Origin: Humibacillus sp. DSM 29435
Lineage (GTDB): Bacteria; Actinomycetota; Actinomycetes; Actinomycetales; Dermatophilaceae
Direction: 5' to 3'
Length of the DNA: 61,914 bases
NCBI RefSeq assembly: GCF_001758225.1
Contig: NZ_MAST01000019.1
Span: 1 to 61,914 of the forward strand
The first letter of the stretch is position 1. Each line of letters begins with the position of its first letter. Below the pieces are notes generated by a model, which did no database searches, had not been told where the DNA came from, and was given only the letters and a program-made list of their open reading frames with translations. Made by a program: the position numbers and the translations under genes. This document shows positions 1 to 7,305 of the stretch, piece by piece.

Positions 1-40
1 CGTAGCGAGCCCGGGACTCGGTGTAGCTCATGGTCTTCAT
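1..40 (-). CDS. yefM: YefM/Phd-family antitoxin, 5' end only
   Basis: Only the first 13 codons lie in the window, read leftward from ATG at 40; the gene runs off the left edge. The start MKTMSYTESRARY matches the conserved N-terminus of YefM antitoxins of type II toxin-antitoxin systems, which bind DNA and neutralise a YoeB/RelE-type mRNA interferase. A strong Shine-Dalgarno (AGGAGG) lies just upstream. The toxin gene would be expected next on the same strand, outside the window. The assignment rests on a short but distinctive match. Confidence 0.7.
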   Translation of the reverse strand, partial: MKTMSYTESRARY

Positions 41-50
41 GATGTCCTCC

Positions 51-67
51 TGTACACAAAAGTGTAC
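51..67. promoter_or_regulatory. Palindromic operator of the YefM-type locus
   Basis: GTACAC and GTGTAC form a perfect inverted repeat with an AAAA spacer, and the left part reads TGTACA. YefM-YoeB operators of enterobacteria are built on TGTACA-core palindromes. The site overlaps a TACACT hexamer that could be the -10 on the leftward strand and lies just upstream of the ribosome binding site, which suits autorepression. The motif is seen directly; its function is inferred. Confidence 0.55.
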
Positions 68-253
68 GTCATGATTCGGGGATGGGCAGCGCACCCTCTC
101 GGACAATTCACTCATCTGACGCGGACAGGACGTCTCATCTTCGGCACGTAGCGCGCAGTCCTACCGAATCGCAGATCTTGCCCGACCCTCAGCACGCGTC
201 GGCTCGGATGATTACTCAGGCCCCGACATTCACCGGCCCGCTAGCCTTGACGA

Positions 254-712
254 ATGTTCGGGAGGAAGAGAACCGCCCCAGAACAGCCGCAGTACCCCCA
301 GCCACCGGGGAAGCTCGCGACGTTCCACGGCTTCAGCGGCTCCCCAGACAAGAGGGTCCTTGATACCGGGCTGTACGAGTTCTTCACCGACCAGAACGTC
401 CTCATTCACATCCACGACAGCCAGTGCTCGGCGATCACCTTCGAGCCTGACCGGGCACGACTCGAGATGACGTTCATCTTCGACGACCCTCGCTACACCC
501 CGAAAGGGCTCGTCCCGGAGGCACGTATCAACCTGCTGTTCGACCAGGTCGTGATCCTGCGCTGGGACGGGGATTCGGCGGCTCCTGAGCCAGAAGTCCC
601 CGGAGGGCCGGTCAGGGATCTGTTCTTTGAACAACCGCACTTCTTCCGGATCGACCTGCCTTCGACCGCGCTGGAGTTCACGGCACAGCGAGTCGAGCTA
701 GTAGTTACCTAG
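254..712 (+). CDS. Hypothetical protein, 152 residues
   Basis: I do not recognise this protein. It has a proline-rich N-terminal 20 residues and then alternating hydrophobic strands with acidic and aromatic residues, suggesting a small beta-rich domain (LEMTFIFDD near residue 70, ARINLLFDQVVILRWDG near residue 90). No signal peptide or membrane segment is visible. The general look recalls small Imm50-like immunity proteins, but I cannot support a family. ATG 254 has no good Shine-Dalgarno before it; GGGAGG lies just after it. It stands alone between the antitoxin and the sigma-factor operon, within an accessory region. Confidence 0.55.
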   Translation: MFGRKRTAPEQPQYPQPPGKLATFHGFSGSPDKRVLDTGLYEFFTDQNVLIHIHDSQCSAITFEPDRARLEMTFIFDDPRYTPKGLVPEARINLLFDQVVILRWDGDSAAPEPEVPGGPVRDLFFEQPHFFRIDLPSTALEFTAQRVELVVT

Positions 713-805
713 CGGCCTTTACCGGACATGCCGCGTTGAGGGGCCGACTGGTCTTGCCGGTGTATGGCCTGCTGCATCTATATCAGGTGTCGCTGTCAAG
801 CTCGG

Positions 806-1354
806 TCAAATCGATCCCTGGTCGTAGACACGCCACCCGTCGGGGCCTTGGGTGAGTAGGAACGTCCAGGGCATCCAGCCGGCCGGGATGGAGAGATCGG
901 AGCTACCGGTGGTGTTGATCTCGAAGGTGACCGCCTTCACAGCCGGCGAGCCGGGCCCCGGGGTCTGCAACCCGGCCAGCGCGCGCACGGTGCGGTAGTC
1001 GAGGATCTTGGGGTCATCACACCACGCGAAGGCCCTGTCCAGCGTCAACTTCTTCGTCAGATCACAGTCGCCGTTCTTCGCAGCGGCCAGGTAGGCCCGC
1101 GCCACCTCCTCTGGGGACGCTGATCGGGAAGGCATCGTCTGGGAGGGTGCGGCGGGGATTGCCGGTGTCGCTGCGCCCCAGAGGTGGAAGCCAGCAACGA
1201 CGACGAGGACCACTGCCAGAGCGGCGGCAGACCCGAAGATCGCGGTACGGACACGCTGGCTGCGCTGTCGACGCTTACCGGCGAGCAGTACCTGCTGCGG
1301 GTCCAGGCTCATGGCGCGTGGTTCCGCCTGCGCTAGGAGGTCCTCGATGCTCAT
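806..1354 (-). CDS. Membrane-anchored partner of the adjacent ECF sigma factor (putative anti-sigma factor)
   Basis: The 182-residue protein has about 35 cytoplasmic residues ending in a basic stretch (KRRQRSQRVR), one transmembrane helix at about 36-58, and an extracytoplasmic domain with an NTF2-like feel (SPEEVARAYLAAAKNGDCD onward) containing two cysteines. Its ATG overlaps the sigma-factor stop codon (ATGA), so the two are translationally coupled. That layout is typical of proteins co-encoded with SigE-family ECF sigma factors, acting as anti-sigma factor or extracytoplasmic sensor. No zinc-binding anti-sigma motif is visible, so the anti-sigma role is inferred from context. Confidence 0.6.
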   Translation of the reverse strand: MSIEDLLAQAEPRAMSLDPQQVLLAGKRRQRSQRVRTAIFGSAAALAVVLVVVAGFHLWGAATPAIPAAPSQTMPSRSASPEEVARAYLAAAKNGDCDLTKKLTLDRAFAWCDDPKILDYRTVRALAGLQTPGPGSPAVKAVTFEINTTGSSDLSIPAGWMPWTFLLTQGPDGWRVYDQGSI

Positions 1355-1845
1355 GGTCGCGCCTCAACTTCCTTCAGGTGGCCTCGAAGCTTGGTCAGTC
1401 CTCTGGACCCGGCTGCCTTGACGTTGCCAAGACTGACCCCGAGGAGCTCGGCCACTTCCCGTTCTGGCATCCCGACGTAGTACCGCAAGATGACGACTTG
1501 CCGTTCGCGCGTCGGAAGCAGTTGCATCATTCGCACCACGTGGTCGCGGTCCTCCACGATCGAGGAAGCGTGTCCCCGCTCGGGAATCTCGCCGTCGAGG
1601 GTGACCTCTTCACGAGAACGCGCTCGGACCCGGTCCACGTTCACGTTGAACAGAACCCGCCTGGCGTAGGCCAGCGGCGACGGTAAGCTCACGGATCCCC
1701 AACGCGGATACACCCGCGAGAGCGCGTCTTGAACCATCTCCTCGGCAGCGCTCTCGCTGCCGCTGAGCATCCACGCGAGCCGCAGCAACCCCGGCGAGGA
1801 AGCGGACACGAAGGCAATGAACTCGTCGTCGCTGGCCTGGCTCAC
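1351..1845 (-). CDS. ECF RNA polymerase sigma factor, SigE family
   Basis: A 164-residue group 4 sigma factor. Region 2 lies at about residues 10-75 (LLRLAWMLSGSESAAEEMVQDAL, shown in part as the -10 recognition region, with RVRARSREE at its end) and region 4 at about 105-155 (LPTRERQVVILRYYVGM, then the helix-turn-helix EVAELLGVSLGNVKAAGSRG). Length and the SRGLTKLR ending fit the actinobacterial SigE family. GTG 1845 is preceded by a purine-rich Shine-Dalgarno. It is first in a two-gene operon with the membrane protein at 806-1354, and a matching ECF promoter lies upstream, suggesting autoregulation. Confidence 0.88.
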   Translation of the reverse strand: MSQASDDEFIAFVSASSPGLLRLAWMLSGSESAAEEMVQDALSRVYPRWGSVSLPSPLAYARRVLFNVNVDRVRARSREEVTLDGEIPERGHASSIVEDRDHVVRMMQLLPTRERQVVILRYYVGMPEREVAELLGVSLGNVKAAGSRGLTKLRGHLKEVEARP

Positions 1846-1875
1846 GTCACCCTCTCCCTTCCCTCACATCTATAT

Positions 1876-1899
1876 AACGGGATGCGAAGCGCAAAGGTT
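1876..1899 (-). promoter_or_regulatory. Candidate ECF promoter of the sigma-factor operon
   Basis: Reading leftward there is CAACC, a 16-nt spacer, then CGTT, about 30 nt upstream of the GTG start. AAC/CGT with 16-17 nt spacing is the classic ECF promoter pattern, so the sigma factor probably transcribes its own operon. This is a visual match only. Confidence 0.5.
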
Positions 1900-2091
1900 G
1901 TGCCCGATCGCGAAGACATTGCCCAGCAACAGAAACCCAGACCCACAACATCCTCAATTGCCGCTCTCCGAGGATCGTGGCGACGGGTGAAAGTGCCCTG
2001 GCGCGAACGACCGGGCTTCCCCAAGCTCGTCCGGCTGGGCATCATGAGATGCTGCCGGTTCATGGGCTCTTGAAGGGTGTTCGTGTCCGAC

Positions 2092-2412
2092 ATGGCTGTT
2101 GATCGACCAAGGATCGTTTGTCTGTGCGGTTCCCTGCGCTTCGGCAATGAGTTAGCGGCGGAGCGCACGCGCCTGACGCTCGATCTGGCGATTGTCCTGG
2201 CTCCGGAAGCCACCGAGGTGTCCGTGCCGGACCCTTCTCTCGCCCGCTCATTGGGAGAGCTGCACCTGCGCCGGATCGACCTCGCAGACGAGGTGCGAAT
2301 CGTGAACCCCGGTGGCTACATCGGTGAGGCCACCCGGCGCGAGATCGCGTACGCCGACGCGCTGGGCAAGAGCGTGACGTACTTTCACGAGCCGCCCACG
2401 CGGGACAGCTAG
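2092..2412 (+). CDS. Small nucleoside 2-deoxyribosyltransferase-like protein (DUF4406-like)
   Basis: About 106 residues. It opens with a beta strand and glycine loop (RIVCLCGSLRFG) and has the later pattern LRRIDLADEVRIVNPGGYIGEATRREIAYA, given here only in outline, followed by GKSVTYF. A GSLRF-type loop, an acidic residue near IDLADEV and a Ser/Thr-Glu-containing helix (GEATRREI) are features of the small Rossmann-like nucleoside deoxyribosyltransferase superfamily. The true substrate is unknown; many such proteins sit in accessory or phage DNA. GTG at 2083 with GAAGGG five bases upstream is an equally plausible start. It is monocistronic and divergent from the sigma operon. Confidence 0.65.
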   Translation: MAVDRPRIVCLCGSLRFGNELAAERTRLTLDLAIVLAPEATEVSVPDPSLARSLGELHLRRIDLADEVRIVNPGGYIGEATRREIAYADALGKSVTYFHEPPTRDS

Positions 2413-2457
2413 CCCGGGCGGCTCCTTCGAAGCACGCTCCTGCCGCGATAGGCGGAC

Positions 2458-2697
2458 TCAGTCAAGTAGATGGAGGTACTTGCGTCGCGCCTTCATGGCG
2501 TGAATGACGAGTTGCTGACCGCTGTCGAAAGTCAGGATCGCAAGCTCTAGGAGCCGACCGTTCGGATCGAAACCGAGCACCAACTGCTTGGCCGGGATGT
2601 CGTCGTCCGGCTGGCTGGCGTAGGCCCAGTTCTCGGCCGCAAAGAGGATGTCAGGTTCGCTGATGCCGTGCTGGAGGGCCGACGAACCGACCTTCAC
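2458..2697 (-). CDS. Putative type II toxin, BrnT/RelE-like fold
   Basis: This 79-residue protein follows a ribbon-helix-helix gene with an ATGA overlap. The pattern QHGISEPDI near the N-terminus, GFDPNGRLLELAIL in the centre, and VIHAMKARRKYL at the C-terminus matches small BrnT-like actinobacterial toxins of the RelE superfamily, where the C-terminal basic residues and histidine usually contribute to RNA cleavage. The order antitoxin then toxin and the coupling support a toxin-antitoxin pair. Family placement is by pattern recognition, not search. A non-toxic orphan is possible but less likely. Confidence 0.65.
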   Translation of the reverse strand: MKVGSSALQHGISEPDILFAAENWAYASQPDDDIPAKQLVLGFDPNGRLLELAILTFDSGQQLVIHAMKARRKYLHLLD

Positions 2698-2942
2698 GCG
2701 ACGTAGGCGCGAATAGCGGCACGGATCACTTCGGACCGACTCAGGTGGTCATGTTCAGCACGCTGATCCAGTGCGCTGAGCAGCGTGTCGTCAACACGGA
2801 CGGGCACTACCCGTGCGGGGCCGTCACCCATCGGCTTTCGCCCGCGCTTACGCAGTTTCTCGACGTCGTAACCACGCTCGGCCTCCTCAGCCCACTCCCG
2901 GATCTTCTCCTCGCTGACCGGGACGCCGTTCACCGTTTCCAT
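2694..2942 (-). CDS. Ribbon-helix-helix antitoxin
   Basis: The 82-residue protein ends in a ribbon-helix-helix DNA-binding domain: strand ARVVPVRVDDTLLSALDQ followed by helices AEHDHLSRSEVIRAAIRAYV (about residues 42-82). Such proteins bind operators as dimers and neutralise the partner toxin with the other end of the chain. The N-terminal 40 residues are charged and helical and are the likely toxin-binding part. It overlaps the downstream toxin start by 4 bp. ATG 2942 is preferred over TTG 2948. A TAATAC hexamer ends 9 nt before the ATG, so the mRNA may be leaderless. Confidence 0.75.
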   Translation of the reverse strand: METVNGVPVSEEKIREWAEEAERGYDVEKLRKRGRKPMGDGPARVVPVRVDDTLLSALDQRAEHDHLSRSEVIRAAIRAYVA

Positions 2943-2951
2943 GATCAAAGC

Positions 2952-2957
2952 GTATTA
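2952..2957 (-). promoter_or_regulatory. Candidate -10 element of the toxin-antitoxin operon
   Basis: TAATAC on the leftward strand closely matches the sigma-70 -10 consensus and stands out in GC-rich DNA. It lies so close to ATG 2942 that the transcript would have almost no leader. No convincing -35 is seen. Confidence 0.4.
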
Positions 2958-3116
2958 CAGAATGTAGGGCGTGTCACTGGACGCCCGCTCACTGCCGCGA
3001 TCCGCGCGGTCGACGCCCACGGGCCGGAGGCTCCAAAAGGGATCCCTTCTAGAGACCGCGACCTGAGGCCACCAACCGCTTTTGGGGTCGGTGGCGTCCG
3101 ACGGCGATGGACTCCT

Positions 3117-3677
3117 CTAGTTCAGCGCTCGGCGGTAACGCATGGCCACCACGCCGTTGCGGAACGGCTCCGCGGAGAGAAGCTCGAGTTGGCGCGTGCG
3201 TGGCAGCCCGCCTTGGTACAGCGTCGGGCGGTGGCCGGCGATCCTGGGATGGACGAGCATCTGGTACTCGTCGATCAGGTCCAGCCGGTCGAGCTCGGTC
3301 GCGAGCTTGCCGCTTCCGAGGAGGACCCCTGCCGGGGTTGCGTCCTTAAGGTTCTGCACGCCCTCGCGCAGATTCCCGGCGATGTGGTGGCTGTTGGACC
3401 ACGGGAAGTCCTTGCGCGTCGAGGACACCACGTACTTGGGTTTGGCCTCGAGATCGGCCGCCCATTCGCGCACCGCCGGCGGCGCCTCCACGTCGCCGCA
3501 GGCGACAGCGGGCCAATAACTCTCCAGCATCTCGTAGGTGACGCGACCCCACAGCATTGCCCAGCTCTCGTTCATGAGACGAGTGAAGAAGCTGTGCGTC
3601 TCGTCGTCGGCGATCCCTTGCTCGTGATCGACGCAACCGTCCAGGGTGACGTTGATGCTGAAGGTGAGAAGGCCCAT
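3117..3677 (-). CDS. Dihydrofolate reductase-family protein (RibD C-terminal domain-like)
   Basis: 186 residues, the usual length for stand-alone RibD_C/DHFR-like oxidoreductases, which use NADPH on unidentified substrates. Features are the N-terminal strand and substrate loop (LLTFSINVTLDGCVDH), the WGRVTYEMLESYWP segment near residue 45, KYVVSSTRKDF near residue 80, and the nucleotide-binding GVLLGSGKLATELDRLDLIDEY near residues 115-140, quoted here in part. ATG 3677 begins MGLLTF. It is monocistronic and divergent from the small SnoaL-like gene. A role in folate or riboflavin synthesis is unlikely without partner genes. Confidence 0.85.
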   Translation of the reverse strand: MGLLTFSINVTLDGCVDHEQGIADDETHSFFTRLMNESWAMLWGRVTYEMLESYWPAVACGDVEAPPAVREWAADLEAKPKYVVSSTRKDFPWSNSHHIAGNLREGVQNLKDATPAGVLLGSGKLATELDRLDLIDEYQMLVHPRIAGHRPTLYQGGLPRTRQLELLSAEPFRNGVVAMRYRRALN

Positions 3678-4005
3678 GGTCAGTGATCATGACGCCACTG
3701 CGGGCGTCGCCCGGGCCAAGTGGACCGCCGACTCAATCCCGCGATTCGAGCGCTATGGGCCGCAGCACCGCTGGCTATTGCCCTCACACCCTCACGGATC
3801 AGGGACAAGCTCGCGGCGCGAGCAGCCGAGACCGCAGCTGCCTACACCGCTCAACCCTCGCCTCCGTAGTGAGCAACATCAACAGCGAATACCGCGCCCC
3901 AGCCGACCGTCAGCGGCGTTCCGCAGGCCGGTCGTCGATCGACGCAGAGTGATCGCTTGGCGGATGGCCGCGTCACGGGAACGCCGTGAGGATCATTCTG
4001 TCGGT
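3678..4005. other. Intergenic stretch with no clear gene
   Basis: About 330 bases between divergent genes. The only coding-like segment is a 49-codon frame starting at GTG 3720 and ending at 3869, with an alanine-rich helical translation (LAARAAETAAAYTA near its end). It has no convincing ribosome binding site and no recognisable homology, so I do not call it a gene; it may be decayed coding DNA. Confidence 0.4.
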
Positions 4006-4398
4006 GTGGACATCGAAACCGCTCGTCAGTTCGCTGCATCGTGGGTCCGGGCGTGGAATGACCATGACCTGGACGGGGTGCTCTCCCATTTTGATGACGA
4101 TGCGGACTTCTCTTCACCTGTCGCAGCCCAGCTCCTCCCGCACACCGGGGGTGTGCTCCACGGCAAACAAGCCATTCGGGACTACTGGACGATCGGTCTG
4201 CAGCGCTTCCCCGATCTGTACTTCGAGATCGTGCACGTTTACTGCGGGCTCGATTTGATCGTCATCAACTACCGCAACCACACCGGTGGGCTCGTGAGCG
4301 AAGTCCTGACTTTCAACGCTGCGGGCCAGGTCGTGACCGGTGCAGGGACCTACCTCCTCCAGGACGCTGCTGGAGCAAGCGGCGCCCACCCCGTTTAG
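4006..4398 (+). CDS. SnoaL-like / NTF2-fold protein
   Basis: About 130 residues with the NTF2-like pattern: ARQFAASWVRAWNDHDLDGVLSHFDDDADF in the first 40 residues (quoted in part) and VLHGKQAIRDYWTIGLQRFPDLYFEI in the middle, then beta strands. This fold serves as isomerase, hydrolase or ligand-binding module; no specific substrate can be assigned. GTG 4006 begins the conserved helix; ATG 3964 in the same frame would add 14 residues without homology. It stands alone at the edge of a region with gene debris. Confidence 0.75.
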   Translation: MDIETARQFAASWVRAWNDHDLDGVLSHFDDDADFSSPVAAQLLPHTGGVLHGKQAIRDYWTIGLQRFPDLYFEIVHVYCGLDLIVINYRNHTGGLVSEVLTFNAAGQVVTGAGTYLLQDAAGASGAHPV

Positions 4399-4428
4399 CG
4401 AGAGCCGCCGATGTTAAGCCGAACACCG

Positions 4429-4509
4429 TTAAGCGGTGAGCTTATTGACGATGTCGCGTGCGTCGGGCACGGAGCGGGCCAGCCAAACGAGCTTGGTGAC
4501 GACGGGGGG
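4429..4509 (-). pseudogene. Serine-resolvase gene fragment
   Basis: On the leftward strand an open stretch reads VVTKLVWLARSVPDARDIVN then KLTA and a TAA stop at 4429-4431. This is the resolvase/invertase catalytic-domain segment normally written VVTKLDRLARS, here with Asp-Arg changed to Val-Trp, so a conserved active-site region is damaged. Neither the N-terminal YxRVS motif nor the C-terminal helix-turn-helix is present. It is a remnant of a transposon or plasmid resolvase. Its position beside the GTCTCAAA repeats suggests those may come from the same element. Confidence 0.7.
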
Positions 4510-4655
4510 ACCGCTTTGTTGGCAGGGGAGGCAAACAGTCCGAGGCGGCTATCGTTGCGGGTCGTCAGGCGCGGCTGTTGCTTGCGTAACTATGCGTCAG
4601 CGGCCTGATCCCCCATTTCCGGTCTTGCCGCGGAGCGGGTGAGTTCGGCGCCGCT

Positions 4656-4726
4656 TGTCTCAAAGTCCCCGCGCGAAGTCTCAAATACGCAGCTGAAGTG
4701 ACGATCTGTCTCACGCCGTCTCAAAA
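4656..4726. repeat. Four direct copies of GTCTCA(AA)
   Basis: Copies begin at 4657, 4678, 4708 and 4718; three read GTCTCAAA and one GTCTCACG. An inverted copy lies at 5152-5159, exactly where the oxidoreductase fragment stops. Clustered short repeats beside a resolvase remnant resemble recombinase binding sites (a res-like site) or element ends. The repeats are seen directly; the role is inferred. Confidence 0.55.
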
Positions 4727-4928
4727 TCGTGAGTATTTCCCGAAACCGTTCGCCGCTGACAGCCCCGGTAGAGTCGGCCCCGATGACGACGTCACAGCCC
4801 GCCCACGGACGGCCGAGGTCGGCGCGCAGGCTCGCACGGGCTCGATGCCCCCCGCGAAGCCGCCACGGTCTTCGGCGCCCCCTCGTCGGGCGGGTGGATG
4901 GCAGGGATGACGAATCAGTGTTGGCCGG

Positions 4929-5156
4929 GTGACGATGTCGGCCGGTCTCGGCGTCCTGCAGCCGGGCTGGACCGCGTTCGAGCCCGACGAGGGGCGGGCT
5001 GTGCGCGCGAAGAAGCTCGACGAGTCGCTGGCGATCTATGCCGGCCTCCTGAGCGGGGAAGGCACCTTCACGTATACCGGCGAGTACTACAGCGCCGGCC
5101 CCAACGACTTCCTGCTGCCACCCGGCGCGCCGCCGCGACCGCATCCGCCGGTTTGA
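4929..5156 (+). pseudogene. LLM-class flavin-dependent oxidoreductase fragment
   Basis: The translation GRVTMSAGLGVLQPGWTAFE, then VRAKKLDESLAIYAGLLSGE and FTYTGEYYSAGPNDFLLPPG, is the central part of a luciferase-like F420/FMN-dependent oxidoreductase, whose full proteins are about 280-340 residues. The N-terminal barrel strands and the second half after the PPP-V segment are missing; a TGA at 5154-5156 ends the frame inside an inverted GTCTCAAA motif. There is no credible start. It is a gene relic, probably cut by the insertion or excision of a mobile element. Confidence 0.75.
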
Positions 5157-5159
5157 GAC
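5152..5159. repeat. Inverted copy of the GTCTCAAA motif
   Basis: TTTGAGAC here is the reverse complement of the motif repeated at 4656-4726. It creates the stop that ends the oxidoreductase fragment, so it marks a breakpoint. Confidence 0.5.
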
Positions 5160-5266
5160 GTCGCTGCGCCGACCTCCGGCGGAGGTCGAGAGCCCTCGCT
5201 CGAACGCGTGACCCGCTGGCAGGGGTCGACGGAGACGACTGCCGGCCAGCCTCCCAACGAGCAGTC

Positions 5267-5280
5267 TGCAACTTCTTGCA
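5267..5280. promoter_or_regulatory. Candidate LacI-type operator upstream of the alpha-glucosidase
   Basis: TGCAA-CTTC-TTGCA is an inverted repeat about 45 bases before the glucosidase start. Actinobacterial maltose/alpha-glucoside repressors of the LacI family bind TTGCA-type half sites. The palindrome is seen; the regulator is inferred and no LacI gene is in the window. Confidence 0.4.
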
Positions 5281-5325
5281 AACAATCTTTGGATTATTGC
5301 GGCCGATACGGAACGATGGTGGCCC

Positions 5326-7191
5326 GTGACGCAATCAGCCGTGGACCTGACCACACCCTTGACCGCACCCTCGATCAGACCCTTGATCGCACGCCTCCCC
5401 GACCTGTCGGGCGACGCCACCGTTCGCGAGTCGGCCGTGGTGACCCACCACGGCGCCGGACCCGACGCGGCGTGGTGGCGTCAGGCCGTGATCTACCAGA
5501 TCTACCCGCGGTCGTGGGCCGACAGCGACGGCGACGGCATCGGTGACCTGCCCGGCATCACGGCCCGGCTCGACCACCTGAGCCGCCTCGGCGTCGACGC
5601 CATCTGGCTCTCTCCCTTCTACACCTCACCCCAGGCGGATGCCGGCTACGACGTGGCCGACTACCGCGACGTCGACCCGCTCTTCGGCACCCTGGGCGAC
5701 GCTGACGCCCTCATCGCGCGCGCCCGTGAGCTCGACCTGCGGGTCATCGTCGACCTGGTGCCCAACCACAGCTCCGACGAGCACGCGTGGTTCCAGGCGG
5801 CCTTGGCGGCGGCTCCCGGCAGCGCAGAACGCGACCTCTACATGTTCCGGGAGGGCGCGGGCGACGCAGGCGAGCTACCGCCGAACAACTGGCAGTCGGT
5901 CTTCGGCGGCCCCGCCTGGACCCGCATCACGGAGGGCGACGGACAGGCCGGCCAGTGGTACCTGCACCTGTTCGACCCCAAGCAGCCTGACTTCAACTGG
6001 GAGCACCCTGCGGTGCGAGCCGAGTTCGAGTCGGTGCTGCGCTTCTGGCTCGACCGCGGGGTCGACGGCTTTCGCGTCGATGTCGCGCACGGGCTGATCA
6101 AGGCCGATGGCCTCCCCGACGCGCAGGAGCGCACGACCATGCTCGGCGACACGGTGAGCGATGGCGCCGCTGTCAGTGACGACGTCGACGTCGACGACGT
6201 CGACGACGTCGACGACGCCGGCGACGCTGACGACCACCGGGTCGACACCCCCTACTGGGACCAGGACGGCGTGCACGAGGTGTACCGCGCCTGGCGCCGG
6301 GTGCTCGACGGCTACGGCGCACCCGACCGCATCCTCTGCGCCGAGGCGTGGGTCGAGCCGCAGTCGCGGGCCGTGCTCTACGTGCGGCCCGACGAGATGC
6401 ACCAGGCCTTCAACTTCGACTTCCTTCAGACTCCGTGGCGGGCGCCTGACCTCACGTCGGTCATCAAGAGCTCCCTCCGCGCGGCCGACTCCGTAGGCGC
6501 GCCGTCGACCTGGGTGCTCTCCAACCACGACGTGGTGCGCCACACCACGAGGCTCGGCTACGCGCCGGGGTACCGGGTGCCGAACGGCATCTCGGCTGAT
6601 GACGCCCAGCCCGACGAGGCCCTCGGGCTGCACCGGGCCCGGGCCGCGACCGCACTCATGCTGGCGCTGCCGGGCAGCGCCTACCTCTACCAAGGTGAAG
6701 AGCTCGGTCTGCCCGACTCGACCGACCTGCCGCACCACGTCCGCCAGGACCCCACCTTCGGGCGCACCGACGGGCAGGAGATCGGGAGAGACGGATGCCG
6801 GGTGCCGCTGCCGTGGGTCGGCGGGGCTCCGAGCCTGGGCTTCGGCCCAGCCGAGGCCACCTGGCTGCCCCAACCGGCGAGCTACGACCACTACGCGGTC
6901 GACCGTCAGGAGGGAGCGACCGGCTCCACCCTCGAGCTGTACCGCTCGCTGCTGGCCGCCCGACGCGACCTCTCGCTCGGCACGGGCTCACTCAGCTTCG
7001 TCGAGGGCTACGGCAACGACGTCGTCACCTTCGTCAACGATGCCGAAGGGCGCGATCGCCTGCTCGTGGTCGCGAACCTCGGCGAGACCACCGTGATGCT
7101 TCCGCCGGGCTGTGAGGTCATCGTGGCCTCGGGGCCGCTGGCCGAGGCCGGTGTGCCGACCGACACGACGGTCTGGGCTCGCTGGCTCTGA
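5326..7191 (+). CDS. GH13 alpha-glucosidase
   Basis: A 621-residue glycoside hydrolase of family 13 acting on alpha-glucosidic oligosaccharides. The (beta/alpha)8 barrel starts at WWRQAVIYQIYPRSWADSDG (about residue 50). Visible motifs are DLVPNHSS (region I), GFRVDVAHG with the catalytic Asp (region II), LCAEAWVEP with the catalytic Glu (region III) and VLSNHDVVRH (region IV). It has no signal peptide, so it is cytoplasmic. GTG 5326 is the first start. Between regions II and III there is an odd acidic insert of about 20 Asp/Val/Ala residues encoded by a GAC/GTC microsatellite (6179-6234). It probably feeds glucose from imported or internal maltodextrins. Confidence 0.92.
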   Translation: MTQSAVDLTTPLTAPSIRPLIARLPDLSGDATVRESAVVTHHGAGPDAAWWRQAVIYQIYPRSWADSDGDGIGDLPGITARLDHLSRLGVDAIWLSPFYTSPQADAGYDVADYRDVDPLFGTLGDADALIARARELDLRVIVDLVPNHSSDEHAWFQAALAAAPGSAERDLYMFREGAGDAGELPPNNWQSVFGGPAWTRITEGDGQAGQWYLHLFDPKQPDFNWEHPAVRAEFESVLRFWLDRGVDGFRVDVAHGLIKADGLPDAQERTTMLGDTVSDGAAVSDDVDVDDVDDVDDAGDADDHRVDTPYWDQDGVHEVYRAWRRVLDGYGAPDRILCAEAWVEPQSRAVLYVRPDEMHQAFNFDFLQTPWRAPDLTSVIKSSLRAADSVGAPSTWVLSNHDVVRHTTRLGYAPGYRVPNGISADDAQPDEALGLHRARAATALMLALPGSAYLYQGEELGLPDSTDLPHHVRQDPTFGRTDGQEIGRDGCRVPLPWVGGAPSLGFGPAEATWLPQPASYDHYAVDRQEGATGSTLELYRSLLAARRDLSLGTGSLSFVEGYGNDVVTFVNDAEGRDRLLVVANLGETTVMLPPGCEVIVASGPLAEAGVPTDTTVWARWL

Positions 7192-7305
7192 CGAGTCCCG
7201 CTGGCAGGTCAGGGCGTTCATCTCCGTCGGGCGCCCTAATCGAGTCGTCTCCGACCCTGTGGACAACGCCCGAGACGTCTCGGCGGGATCTTTTACGGTC
7301 GGTGC

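Noticed and set aside
3720-3869. 49-codon frame with an alanine-rich helix
   Set aside because: No ribosome binding site or homology; could be a relic but does not meet the standard for a gene.
4413-4435. Two GTTAAGC words as Tn3-type inverted repeat ends
   Set aside because: Only 7 bp, in direct orientation, and the rest of a 38-bp Tn3 end is absent.
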